Source of the DNA: Limisphaerales bacterium | GTDB lineage: Bacteria > Verrucomicrobiota > Verrucomicrobiia > Limisphaerales > PALSA-1396 | Direction of reading: 5' to 3' | Assembly: GCA_003140275.1 (NCBI GenBank) | Contig: PLJQ01000272.1 | Location: forward strand, 1 to 9,688 | Length of the DNA stretch: 9,688 nucleotides | The notes under the pieces: generated by a model | What the model saw: the letters and a program-made list of their open reading frames with translations, nothing else | Told to the model about the DNA's origin: nothing | Database searches by the model: none | Position numbers and translations under genes: made by a program | Shown here: in pieces, positions 1 through 6,127 of the stretch | How the letters are laid out: each line of letters starts with the position of its first letter | How positions within the stretch are numbered: the first letter of the stretch is position 1

Positions 1-64
1 GGGGGTACTGTCAAGATGCACACTATTTCCTTGCGGAACGGGGGCATGAACTCCATATCTGAAC

Positions 65-92
65 TTGTCGCAAGAATGGCAGGTGCTAGAAT
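65..92 (+). promoter_or_regulatory. Candidate sigma70-like promoter for the kinase gene, possibly leaderless
   Basis: TTGTCG (65-70) and TAGAAT (87-92) are separated by 16 bases, a usable sigma70-type spacing. The -10 box ends 8 bases before the ATG at 101, so transcription would begin at or within a few bases of the start codon. No Shine-Dalgarno motif precedes that ATG. The placement matches other genes in the window, which raises confidence, but a single hexamer pair is weak evidence alone. Confidence 0.35.
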
Positions 93-100
93 TAAGCGCG

Positions 101-1126
101 ATGTCGAACGAAGGACAAAAGCCCGAAGCCCAGAAACCGCTGCGTATGGTGACCTGCGGCGGTTGCGGTGCCAAAGTCTTCATCCCCGGCGACTTGGCGC
201 CGCTGGCCACCACGCCCTGCCCCAAATGCAAGCAGAAAGTCATGATGCCGATGCTGCTGCGGCAATTTGAACTGCGTTCTCCCATCGCTTCCGGCGGCAT
301 GGGCACGGTCTATCGGGCGTTTGACACCACGCTGGAACGGGAAGTGGCGGTGAAAATGATGAAACAGGAGTTGTTGAATGATGCCAAGGCCATGGATAGT
401 TTTTACCGGGAAGCGCGGGCGTGTGCTTCACTCAACCACACCAACATCATCCACATTTATACGTTCAACGAATTGGACGGGCAGCGCTATCTGGTCATGG
501 AGCTGGCCGACCGGGGCAGCCTTGATACCCGCATCACCCGCCAAGGCCGGCTGCCGGAACTGGATATTTTGGACGTCGGCATCAAAGTCGCCTCGGCGCT
601 CGACACGGCCCTCAAACACAACCTCCTCCATCTGGACATCAAGCCGGGCAATATTCTGTTTAACGCGGACGGTGAGCCTAAATTGATCGATTTCGGTCTG
701 GCCCGCAAGGTGGAAGCGGATGTCAGCCAGGAACAGTCAGCGTGGGGCACGCCGTACTACGTGGCGCCGGAAAAGATCAAGCGCGAACCGGAAACATTTT
801 TATCGGACATGTACAGCCTGGGCGCGACGCTCTATCATGCCATCACCGGCCATGTTCCGTTTGAAGCGCCGACGGTGGATGAAGTCGTGGCCGCGCATGT
901 TCATACACGGTTGACTCCGCCGAACGAGGTCGTCCGGGAAATTACCCAGCCAACGAGTGAGGCGTTGCAGCGCACGCTGGCCAAAAATCCGGCGGAACGA
1001 TTCGCCAGCTACGATGAACTCCGATTGGCTTTGGAACTCGCTCGAGGTCAGTTGCTGTATCAACAGTCCAAGCAGCCACCACCCGACTCCACCGGCGGCG
1101 GCGGCAAAAGCTGGTGGCGGCGTTAG
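101..1126 (+). CDS. Zinc-ribbon Ser/Thr protein kinase (Hanks type, HLD variant)
   Basis: Probable cytosolic Ser/Thr protein kinase of 341 residues. An N-terminal zinc ribbon has CGGC at 19-22 and CPKC at 40-43. The kinase domain runs from about 56 to 325: glycine loop SGGMGTV (64-70), VAVK lysine K85, helix-C glutamate E104, catalytic loop HLDIKPGN (177-184), DFG at 197-199 and APE at 222-224. The usual HRD arginine is leucine here, so this is a non-RD kinase, but catalytic D179, N184 and D197 are present and activity is likely. The C-terminus is a short Gly/Pro-rich tail ending KSWWRR; there is no transmembrane helix or sensor domain, so the signal and substrates are unknown. I chose the ATG at 101 over an in-frame TTG at 65 because the TTG lies inside the candidate promoter. 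The gene stands alone and converges on lptE. Confidence 0.93.
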   Translation: MSNEGQKPEAQKPLRMVTCGGCGAKVFIPGDLAPLATTPCPKCKQKVMMPMLLRQFELRSPIASGGMGTVYRAFDTTLEREVAVKMMKQELLNDAKAMDSFYREARACASLNHTNIIHIYTFNELDGQRYLVMELADRGSLDTRITRQGRLPELDILDVGIKVASALDTALKHNLLHLDIKPGNILFNADGEPKLIDFGLARKVEADVSQEQSAWGTPYYVAPEKIKREPETFLSDMYSLGATLYHAITGHVPFEAPTVDEVVAAHVHTRLTPPNEVVREITQPTSEALQRTLAKNPAERFASYDELRLALELARGQLLYQQSKQPPPDSTGGGGKSWWRR

Positions 1127-1243
1127 AGCCTGTTTGAAAACTACGAGGGGTGCTGTGGTCGGGCAAAAGGCCGGATGGCGAGGCGCGACGAAGGAGAACA
1201 TCCCTGGAGGATCTTCGACTGAGGAGCAACGAAGCCAGACTGC
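1127..1243. repeat. Structured repeat-like element between convergent genes
   Basis: The gap between the kinase and lptE stops contains two imperfect direct repeats, GCGAGGCGCGACGAAG (1178-1193) and CTGAGGAGCAACGAAG (1219-1234), identical at 12 of 16 positions and offset by 41 bases. Between them lies a hairpin, ATCC (1200-1203), a 5-base loop, and GGAT (1209-1212). CTTCG (1213-1217) can pair with CGAAG of either repeat (1189-1193 or 1230-1234), giving two mutually exclusive folds. No coding signal was seen. It may be a dispersed intergenic repeat of the genome and may act as a bidirectional terminator; both are inference because only one copy lies in this window. Confidence 0.45.
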
Positions 1244-1756
1244 TCACCACGAACCGTCGGCCAGCAATGACACGGCGTTCCCGGCCAGATTGTCGGCCAG
1301 CAGTGGAATGGACTGGCGCGCTTCGCTGGTCAGATCATTGCCGACGCGCAAGGTGGTGTAGCCGGAGACCGGACGGTCAAGAATCACTTTGCCGCTGATT
1401 CGATCGCGGGCGGTGATTTGCACCGTCATATCCAGCCGGTAATCGCGCACAGTGACAATGTCCGCCGGTTGGAAGCTCAACGGTGAACGGAAGAAGCGAG
1501 TGATGACGCCGGTCACAATGATGTCGCCGTCGCCGTGCGTGTTGAGTCGGAACGTCCCGTCCTGTTGCAAATGCTTGCGCATTGCGTAGGTGACAGCCTC
1601 GCTGAGGCGGGGTTCGAGAGTTTGATTTGCAAAGGGATTGATTTGAATTGATTTGGTTCCCGCGGGCAGGCCGTTGCTCGGGCCTAATTTGTAACCGGCA
1701 CAGCCGGTCAAGCCCAGCGCCACGAAACCACCCAGGAACAATGCACTCAATCGCAT
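1244..1756 (-). CDS. lptE: LPS-assembly lipoprotein LptE-like
   Basis: Predicted outer-membrane lipoprotein of 170 residues. LptE plugs the LptD barrel and helps place lipopolysaccharide in the outer leaflet. A lipoprotein signal peptide ends in the lipobox LTGC, with Cys19 the lipidated residue, followed by a G-Y-K-L-G start typical of the family. The rest (about 33-165) shows the LptE pattern: a strand with INPFANQT, a helix of the L-S-E-A-V-T-Y-A-M-R type, then paired strands ending in S-G-Y-T-T-L. I chose the ATG at 1756 because the signal peptide begins there; a 22-residue upstream extension would lie inside the preceding gene and spoil it. The start lies one base after the stop of the BamD-like gene, so the two are probably translationally coupled. 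Length is near that of E. coli LptE. No lptD is visible nearby. The lptE name rests on pattern, not alignment. Confidence 0.82.
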   Translation of the reverse strand: MRLSALFLGGFVALGLTGCAGYKLGPSNGLPAGTKSIQINPFANQTLEPRLSEAVTYAMRKHLQQDGTFRLNTHGDGDIIVTGVITRFFRSPLSFQPADIVTVRDYRLDMTVQITARDRISGKVILDRPVSGYTTLRVGNDLTSEARQSIPLLADNLAGNAVSLLADGSW

Positions 1757-1757
1757 G

Positions 1758-2744
1758 TTATTTGCCGGCGGATTCCGTCCGTTTCTTAAGCGTGTCGAGG
1801 TGTTGCCGGGCGTCCGTCGCAAATTGAGAATTGGGGTCCTGGAGCAGCACTTCGTTGTAATAAATCAACGCGCCGTTCCAGCTTCGTTTCTTTTCGTAAA
1901 ACCGGGCGATCTCATAACTGCCCCGCGCCTGCTCCGTTTTCAATGAAGCGACGATTTTTTGCGCCTCCGACACGCGTGGATCGTCGGGATAGAGTGTCAT
2001 AAAATCCGTAAACGTGGCGATGGCGAGCGCGGCGGTGTTCTGATCGTACTCCGCGGTCTTGGCCTGTTTGTTGTAAGCCAGTCCCGCCCGGTAGAGGGCA
2101 ACCGACGCCACTTTCTTTTGGTCATGATAACGGTCAGCAGCGCGTTCGTAGGCTTTGACGGCCAACGGAAAGTCCGCTTGTTTTTCGCGGGCGGCGCCGA
2201 TGTTCAACTGCGCCTGGGGTGCGACTTCGCTGTACGGTCCGTTTTTGACCACCTTCTCGTACATGCCGGCGGTGCGTTCCATTGATGGAAAAAACGGAAT
2301 ATAGTTCCAGAGCTTGAACCACTGCCCGCCAAGGTAGCGGTTGCAGATCTCGTACTGGCGCTGGAGAATTTCCTGGTGGTTTTCGATCTTCGGATATTTT
2401 TCGATGACGCGCTGGTATTCGTTGAAGGCCTTTTCATCCAACTTTCTTGCCTCGTAGCAACGCCCGACGAGGTATTGCGCCTGCGGGGCGTAATCGGACA
2501 GCGGCCATTGCTTTACCACCCGCCGGGCAGCTTTCTGGGCGAGGCCGTAATCTTTTTTGTCCAAGGCGGCCTGGGCCACCTCCAACTGGTCTTTGGCCCG
2601 CGTTCGCTGCCATGCCCCGTCGCCGCCCACCGACTCATACGTCCAGCCCTCACCCGGCCGATAGATGAGCGGCGCCGGCGAACGCTGAGGGAAAGCCATC
2701 AGGCAAAAAGCGGCCAGCAGAAGTCGAATCGACCATCGTTGCAT
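1758..2744 (-). CDS. BamD/YfiO-like TPR outer-membrane assembly protein
   Basis: Exported TPR protein of 328 residues resembling BamD (YfiO), the scaffold of the beta-barrel assembly machine. A hydrophobic N-terminal segment (about 7-19) serves as signal peptide. Helical repeats follow: about 53-80 (AQAALDKKDYGLAQKAARR), 88-118, 158-205, 215-253 and 274-318, each with the A-Y-x-x-A or F-x-x-Y spacing of TPRs. Typical BamD motifs are visible, such as YPDDPRVSEA and DPNSQFATDA. It is longer than E. coli BamD (about 245 residues), with an insert around 119-156 rich in aromatic residues. Unlike BamD it lacks a proper lipobox: the only N-terminal cysteine, C14, sits in AAFC. It may thus be periplasmic rather than lipid-anchored. 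The ATG at 2744 is preferred over an in-frame TTG at 2774, which overlaps the -35 box. It is the first gene of a two-gene unit with lptE. Confidence 0.85.
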   Translation of the reverse strand: MQRWSIRLLLAAFCLMAFPQRSPAPLIYRPGEGWTYESVGGDGAWQRTRAKDQLEVAQAALDKKDYGLAQKAARRVVKQWPLSDYAPQAQYLVGRCYEARKLDEKAFNEYQRVIEKYPKIENHQEILQRQYEICNRYLGGQWFKLWNYIPFFPSMERTAGMYEKVVKNGPYSEVAPQAQLNIGAAREKQADFPLAVKAYERAADRYHDQKKVASVALYRAGLAYNKQAKTAEYDQNTAALAIATFTDFMTLYPDDPRVSEAQKIVASLKTEQARGSYEIARFYEKKRSWNGALIYYNEVLLQDPNSQFATDARQHLDTLKKRTESAGK

Positions 2745-2779
2745 GGCACCATCGTAGCGGGAGAAAAATCGCAAGTCAA
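2745..2779 (-). promoter_or_regulatory. Sigma70-like promoter for the bamD-like/lptE operon, apparently leaderless
   Basis: On the minus strand TTGACT (2779-2774) is followed by exactly 17 bases, then TACGAT (2756-2751), then 6 bases, then the ATG at 2744. This is the best promoter match in the window. Its geometry puts the transcription start at about the A of ATG, with no room for a ribosome binding site, so the mRNA is predicted to be leaderless. Confidence 0.6.
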
Positions 2780-2824
2780 GAAAGGCAAACGAAAATAGAA
2801 ATCAAGTTTCGCGCCGCCGATTGC

Positions 2825-3343
2825 TCAACCCTTGTAAACGATCATCACCCCATAGTCCGTGATCAACTTCTGCGTCCCCACGTCCAAATGCGTGTAGGAA
2901 AGGGTGTTGATGCTGACCAGGTTCGCCTCGCCGATCTTGCTGAGAAAACCGGTGACCATTTCATCAAACCGGTCGTGGCCCACCTCTACGCAATCCGTGT
3001 GCCGGATGGTTTTGATCCGCATTATTTTATCGCTTTCCCTGGCGGCGACTTCAAGCGGCGGCAGCGGTTTTTCGATCAATTGCTCGGTCGGCACACTGCG
3101 CAATGGCACCGAAAAATGCTTGTCCTCTTTTGCCGCGGCCGAACTGGAGATGGGATTCATCGGTTGACCGCCGTCCATTCTCGGTGGGAGCACGGGCGCG
3201 GGGGCGGACTTGATCTTGGCGGAATCCGGCGCGGGGATGACAATCGATTCGCCGCAGGAAGGGCACTCGATTTGCGTGCCGGCACCGGAACTATCGACTT
3301 CCAGCTCCTGCTCGCAGTGAGGACAATTAAAAATCACGTCCAT
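2825..3343 (-). CDS. Zinc-ribbon protein with a small C-terminal domain, function unknown
   Basis: Soluble protein of 172 residues. Residues 1-38 form a zinc ribbon with CPHC (7-10) and CPSC (27-30) in a strand pattern ending E-S-I-V-I-P-A. Residues 39-102 are a Pro/Ala/Ser-rich, probably disordered linker. Residues 106-172 form a compact alpha/beta unit starting D-K-I-M-R-I-K-T-I and ending Y-G-V-M-I-V-Y-K. This unit resembles in outline the small Cse60-type domain (an N-terminal strand, a helix with a phenylalanine, then I-x-x-I-x-Y and a final I-x-Y strand), but that similarity is from memory and weak. The ribbon is of the same class as that on the kinase at the left end. The ATG at 3343 places the first CxxC at residue 7. 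It lies downstream of a candidate terminator, so it is probably transcribed separately from murA. No function is assigned. Confidence 0.8.
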   Translation of the reverse strand: MDVIFNCPHCEQELEVDSSGAGTQIECPSCGESIVIPAPDSAKIKSAPAPVLPPRMDGGQPMNPISSSAAAKEDKHFSVPLRSVPTEQLIEKPLPPLEVAARESDKIMRIKTIRHTDCVEVGHDRFDEMVTGFLSKIGEANLVSINTLSYTHLDVGTQKLITDYGVMIVYKG

Positions 3344-3378
3344 GATTCAAATCTGTTGTTCGCGAGATTGTGGTGCCC

Positions 3379-3384
3379 ATCATA
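3379..3384 (-). promoter_or_regulatory. Possible -10 box upstream of the zinc-ribbon gene
   Basis: On the minus strand TATGAT matches the sigma70 -10 consensus at 5 of 6 positions and lies 35 bases before the ATG at 3343. No convincing -35 hexamer is present at 16-18 bases. Low confidence; listed because the gene needs its own promoter if the upstream terminator is real. Confidence 0.2.
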
Positions 3385-3410
3385 AATCCCGGTCGGCAGT
3401 CTAGCCAGCG

Positions 3411-3435
3411 AAAAATTCATGAAGCGGTGCGCTTC
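3411..3435 (-). terminator. Candidate intrinsic terminator after the murA operon
   Basis: Read on the minus strand, GAAGCG-CAC-CGCTTC (3435-3421) is a perfect 6-bp stem with a 3-base loop, followed five bases later by TTTTT (3415-3411). It starts 12 bases after the stop codon of the small membrane-protein gene, the expected place for an operon terminator. The stem is short and the T tract is slightly displaced, so termination may be partial. Confidence 0.45.
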
Positions 3436-3446
3436 GGAAAACCGTC

Positions 3447-3851
3447 CTATTCGTATGTTTTTTCCAGTTGTTTCACCCTCTCGTAAACCGGCGACGCCGG
3501 AGTGATGCGCTGCTTGACGGCGGCAAACACCCGCCTCGCCTCCGCGGGGTCATCGCGGGCGATCAGAACGGTGTAATCCAGTTCAATCCAGGCCAGGCGT
3601 GGATCGCTGACCTGGCGGCCGTGGAGCTTCAACCAGTTTTTCAAGCCGGATGCACCGGCTTTTTGCGCTGCCTGCAGGATCGGCTCCAGTCCTGCCGGCA
3701 TCCCGGGCAGTTGCTCTGGAATAACTTGAGCCGCAGCGGCGGCCTTTCGGCTGCTTTCTTTTTCGTCCCTGACCTTTTCCCAATACAGGAAAAGATTCCA
3801 CCCGCCATAGAGGACGAGGACGATGATAAGGACGCTGATTATTTTTGTCAT
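3447..3851 (-). CDS. Small single-pass membrane protein coupled to murA, function unknown
   Basis: Hypothetical protein of 134 residues. One N-terminal transmembrane helix spans about 4-23 (IISVLIIVLVLYGGWNLFLY), followed by a charged stretch (W24-R35), an Ala-rich linker and a soluble helical region from about 53 to 134. The C-terminal part (about 85-132) has the look of one or two TPR-like helix pairs: ARDDPAEARRVFAAVKQR, then a final helix with YERVKQLEKTY. With only K3 before the helix and a basic/acidic cluster after it, topology is not clear. Its ATG overlaps the murA stop as ATGA, and a GGAAG just upstream could help initiation, so it is almost certainly co-translated with murA. This suggests an envelope role but proves none. 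I do not recognise a family. Confidence 0.75.
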   Translation of the reverse strand: MTKIISVLIIVLVLYGGWNLFLYWEKVRDEKESSRKAAAAAQVIPEQLPGMPAGLEPILQAAQKAGASGLKNWLKLHGRQVSDPRLAWIELDYTVLIARDDPAEARRVFAAVKQRITPASPVYERVKQLEKTYE

Positions 3852-5110
3852 GATTCTTCCGCCCGCTGGATCCGGGCGCCGAGTTGGCGAAGTTTGCCGT
3901 CGATGTTTTCGTAACCGCGATCAAGGTGATAGACGCGTTTGACTTCCGTCGTGCCGTGCGCAGCCAGCCCGGCGATCACCAGCGCCGCCGACGCGCGCAA
4001 ATCACTGGCCATCACCGGCGCGCCGCTCAACGGCTTGCCGCCTTTGACGATGGCGCTGGGGCCTTCAATGGCAATGTCCGCTCCCAACCGCGCCAGTTCA
4101 CTCACGTGCATGAAGCGCGCCTCAAAAATCCTTTCCGTGATGATGCTGATGCCCTGCGTCAACGCCATCAACACCATCATCTGCGCTTGCACGTCGGTGG
4201 GAAAACCGGCGTAGGGCAACGTGGTGATGTCCACTGGTTTGAGACGGCCATTGCGGCGCACCGTCAGCGCCGAACCATTGCGTTCTACTTTTACTCCCGC
4301 TTCGCGCAATTTGTCCAACACCGCGTGCAGGTGATCGGCCCGGGCGCCCAGCAAGGTGACTTCCCCATTGGTGGCTGCGGCGGCAATCGCGTACGTCGCC
4401 GCCTCGATGCGGTCGGGAATCACCTCGTGCTCGGCGCCATGCAGCTTCTTCACACCGGTGATGGTCATGGTCGGACTGCCCGCGCCTTGAACTCTCGCAC
4501 CCATCGAGTTTAAAAAATTAGCGAGGTCCACGACCTCGGGTTCACACGCGGCGCTTTCAATGATCGTCACGCCCTCCGCCAGAACCGCCGCCATCATCAC
4601 GTTCGCCGTGCCAAGAACCGTGCAACCGGCGCGCCCGCCGAGAAACAAGTCCGCGCCGGCAAGCCGCCTGGCCTTGGCATGGACGTAGCCGCCTTCAATG
4701 GAAATCTTTGCGCCCAGGGCTTCAAAGCCTTTCAAGTGCAGATCAATCGGTCGTGCGCCGATGATGCATCCGCCGGGCAACGAAACCGTCGCCTTTCTCA
4801 ACCGGCCCAACAACGGTCCCATGATGCAAATCGAGCCGCGCATTTTGCGGATCAAATCGTAATCGCCCACCCCTTGAATTTTTTTCGCCTGCACGCGCAG
4901 CCGGTCACCGTCGAAACCCACCCTGGCGCCGAGCGAGGTCAGAATCTGTCCCATGAATTCCACGTCCGACAATTTCGGAACACGCCGAATGACGCACGGC
5001 TCGTCGGTAAGCAACGTCGCCGCCATGATCGGAAGCACGGCGTTCTTCGCCCCGCTGATCGTGACCTCGCCGCGCAACGGCACGCCGCCTTTGATCATTA
5101 AACTGTCCAT
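3848..5110 (-). CDS. murA: UDP-N-acetylglucosamine 1-carboxyvinyltransferase MurA
   Basis: Cytosolic enzyme of 420 residues that transfers enolpyruvate from phosphoenolpyruvate to UDP-GlcNAc, the first committed step of peptidoglycan synthesis. Length and residues match the family closely: K22-N23 in the SGAKNA motif near the N-terminus, catalytic cysteine C115 in LPGGCIIGARPIDLHLKG (the numbering coincides with E. coli Cys115), D306 in GFPTDVQAQ (E. coli D305), R372 in DLRAS and R398 in HLDRGYE. Because position 115 is Cys rather than Asp, sensitivity to fosfomycin is expected; this is inference. The ATG at 5110 gives the normal N-terminus; an internal ATG at 5098 is less likely. It lies 46 bases after prmC on the same strand and overlaps the next gene by four bases. 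No strong promoter was seen directly upstream, so cotranscription with prmC is plausible. Confidence 0.97.
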   Translation of the reverse strand: MDSLMIKGGVPLRGEVTISGAKNAVLPIMAATLLTDEPCVIRRVPKLSDVEFMGQILTSLGARVGFDGDRLRVQAKKIQGVGDYDLIRKMRGSICIMGPLLGRLRKATVSLPGGCIIGARPIDLHLKGFEALGAKISIEGGYVHAKARRLAGADLFLGGRAGCTVLGTANVMMAAVLAEGVTIIESAACEPEVVDLANFLNSMGARVQGAGSPTMTITGVKKLHGAEHEVIPDRIEAATYAIAAAATNGEVTLLGARADHLHAVLDKLREAGVKVERNGSALTVRRNGRLKPVDITTLPYAGFPTDVQAQMMVLMALTQGISIITERIFEARFMHVSELARLGADIAIEGPSAIVKGGKPLSGAPVMASDLRASAALVIAGLAAHGTTEVKRVYHLDRGYENIDGKLRQLGARIQRAEES

Positions 5111-5139
5111 GCAAAATCAAAAATCAACTCCAAGCCAAC

Positions 5140-5164
5140 CGGGTTGCCCGCACGGGTTAACCCG
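5140..5164 (-). promoter_or_regulatory. Inverted repeat over the prmC stop codon, upstream of murA
   Basis: CGGGTT (5140-5145) pairs with AACCCG (5159-5164), and CCC/GGG inside can extend the hairpin. The same site contains the perfect 12-base palindrome CGGGTTAACCCG (5153-5164), which includes the TAA stop of prmC. A T-run (TTTTT) lies about 16 bases beyond on the minus strand, too far for a classical terminator. It could attenuate, or protect an mRNA end, between prmC and murA. No protein partner can be named. Confidence 0.25.
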
Positions 5165-6014
5165 CCCGACGCGCAACCAAAATTCTCGGTTGCCGATTGT
5201 AATCTTCTTGAACCGCTTCGACAACCCACTTTTGCTGTTGGAAGATGGCGCTCACCTCCCCGGCCTGGCCATCACCCAGTTCCAACATGATCCGTCCGTC
5301 CGATTGCAGGAAGGTTGAGGCCGCCATCGCCAGTCGCCGGTAGAAATCCAATCCATCCGCACCGCCATCCAGAGCCAATCGCGGGTCGTGCTCGCGTACT
5401 TCGGGAGCGAGCGTGCCGATGGTCGCGCTCGGAATGTAAGGCGGATTGGCGACGATGAGGTTGAATCGCGATCCGCTCGGCAGAGCGGCAACGCCATCGC
5501 CCGCGAAAAACCGAATTCTGTCCGCGACATTTTGTCGAACGGCATTTTGCCTGGCCAACGCCAGCGCTTCGTTGGAAATATCGACGGCGAACAATTGCGC
5601 GGTCGGACACTTGACCGCCAGCGCGATGGCCAGACAGCCGCTGCCGGTGCCGAAGTCGAGGGCGGTCGGTGGCTGAAAATTCAGGGCGGACAGGAATTGC
5701 CAGGCGCGTTCCGCGAGCAGTTCGGTTTCCGGTCGCGGTATCAGCGCGTGCCGGTTCACCGTCAGTTCCAGACCGCAAAACGAAACGGTGCCGACGATGT
5801 GTTGCAGCGGCTCGCGTTGGCCGCGGCGCTTGACCAATCCGCGTAGGTGGTCCAGTTCGGCGGGAGACAGCACGCGCTCGAAATTCAAATACAACTGCAT
5901 GCGCGGCAGGCCGAGCAAATGCGCCAGCAGCAGTTCGATTTGCAGTCGTGGTGATTCCACGCCTTTCTTGGCCAGAAACTCGGAACTGCGCTGAATGACT
6001 TCCAAAACCTTCAC
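5157..6014 (-). CDS. prmC: Peptide chain release factor N5-glutamine methyltransferase PrmC (HemK)
   Basis: Cytosolic SAM-dependent methyltransferase of 285 residues that methylates the glutamine of the GGQ motif in release factors RF1 and RF2, improving peptide release. An N-terminal helical substrate-binding domain (about 1-75) precedes a Rossmann methyltransferase domain. Visible motifs: IPRPETE (92-98), SAM-binding motif I LDFGTGSGCLAIAL (119-132), acidic motif II AVDIS (143-147), and catalytic NPPYIP (190-195) that contacts the target glutamine. Length fits the family (E. coli 277). The start is a GTG at 6014; an in-frame TAA lies four codons upstream and no ATG is available, so it is the first possible start. 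It is the first gene of the probable prmC-murA unit and is divergent from the LysM gene. The usual partner prfA is not in the window. Confidence 0.95.
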   Translation of the reverse strand: MKVLEVIQRSSEFLAKKGVESPRLQIELLLAHLLGLPRMQLYLNFERVLSPAELDHLRGLVKRRGQREPLQHIVGTVSFCGLELTVNRHALIPRPETELLAERAWQFLSALNFQPPTALDFGTGSGCLAIALAVKCPTAQLFAVDISNEALALARQNAVRQNVADRIRFFAGDGVAALPSGSRFNLIVANPPYIPSATIGTLAPEVREHDPRLALDGGADGLDFYRRLAMAASTFLQSDGRIMLELGDGQAGEVSAIFQQQKWVVEAVQEDYNRQPRILVARRAG

Positions 6015-6046
6015 GCGGTCAGATTAAATCCAAAGCGCAAAGTCAA
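6015..6046 (-). promoter_or_regulatory. Candidate promoter for prmC with a -10 box 6 bases from the GTG
   Basis: On the minus strand TAATCT (6026-6021) ends 6 bases before the GTG at 6014, the same offset as in the bamD-like and LysM genes. TTGACT (6046-6041) lies upstream but the spacing is only 14 bases, shorter than the sigma70 norm, so either the -35 is not used or a nonstandard promoter acts. No Shine-Dalgarno motif is present. Confidence 0.3.
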
Positions 6047-6092
6047 CAGCCCAAAGTTGTGTCGCTGCCAAAGGATTTGTCCTTATTCCCAC

Positions 6093-6121
6093 TTGCGCCG
6101 CGGCGCGGACAATCCTATTTT
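6093..6121 (+). promoter_or_regulatory. Sigma70-like promoter for the LysM gene, apparently leaderless
   Basis: TTGCGC (6093-6098), a 17-base spacer and TATTTT (6116-6121) are followed by 6 bases and the ATG at 6128. The geometry is identical to that before the bamD-like gene. No ribosome binding site precedes the ATG, so a leaderless mRNA is predicted. Confidence 0.45.
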
Positions 6122-6127
6122 CGACGC

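Noticed and set aside
800..1201. Long minus-strand open frame antisense to the kinase gene
   Set aside because: The opposite strand encodes a complete, motif-perfect kinase; the antisense translation shows no recognisable motif and is the expected shadow of high-GC coding sequence.
1757..1822. 22-residue N-terminal extension of LptE from an upstream start
   Set aside because: It lies within the end of the BamD-like gene and would bury the signal peptide and lipobox; the ATG at 1756 gives a proper lipoprotein.
3884..4513. 209-codon plus-strand frame inside murA
   Set aside because: It is fully antisense to intact MurA, and its translation is rich in His, Arg and Gln without domain patterns, typical of a shadow frame.
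6059..6127. GTG start adding 23 residues to the LysM protein
   Set aside because: The extension precedes a normal signal peptide beginning MKRIS and overlaps the candidate promoter boxes.
6015..6127. Possible RNA gene or riboswitch in the prmC-LysM divergent gap
   Set aside because: The 113 bases are accounted for by two promoter-like sites; no stable multi-stem fold or known riboswitch core was recognised.
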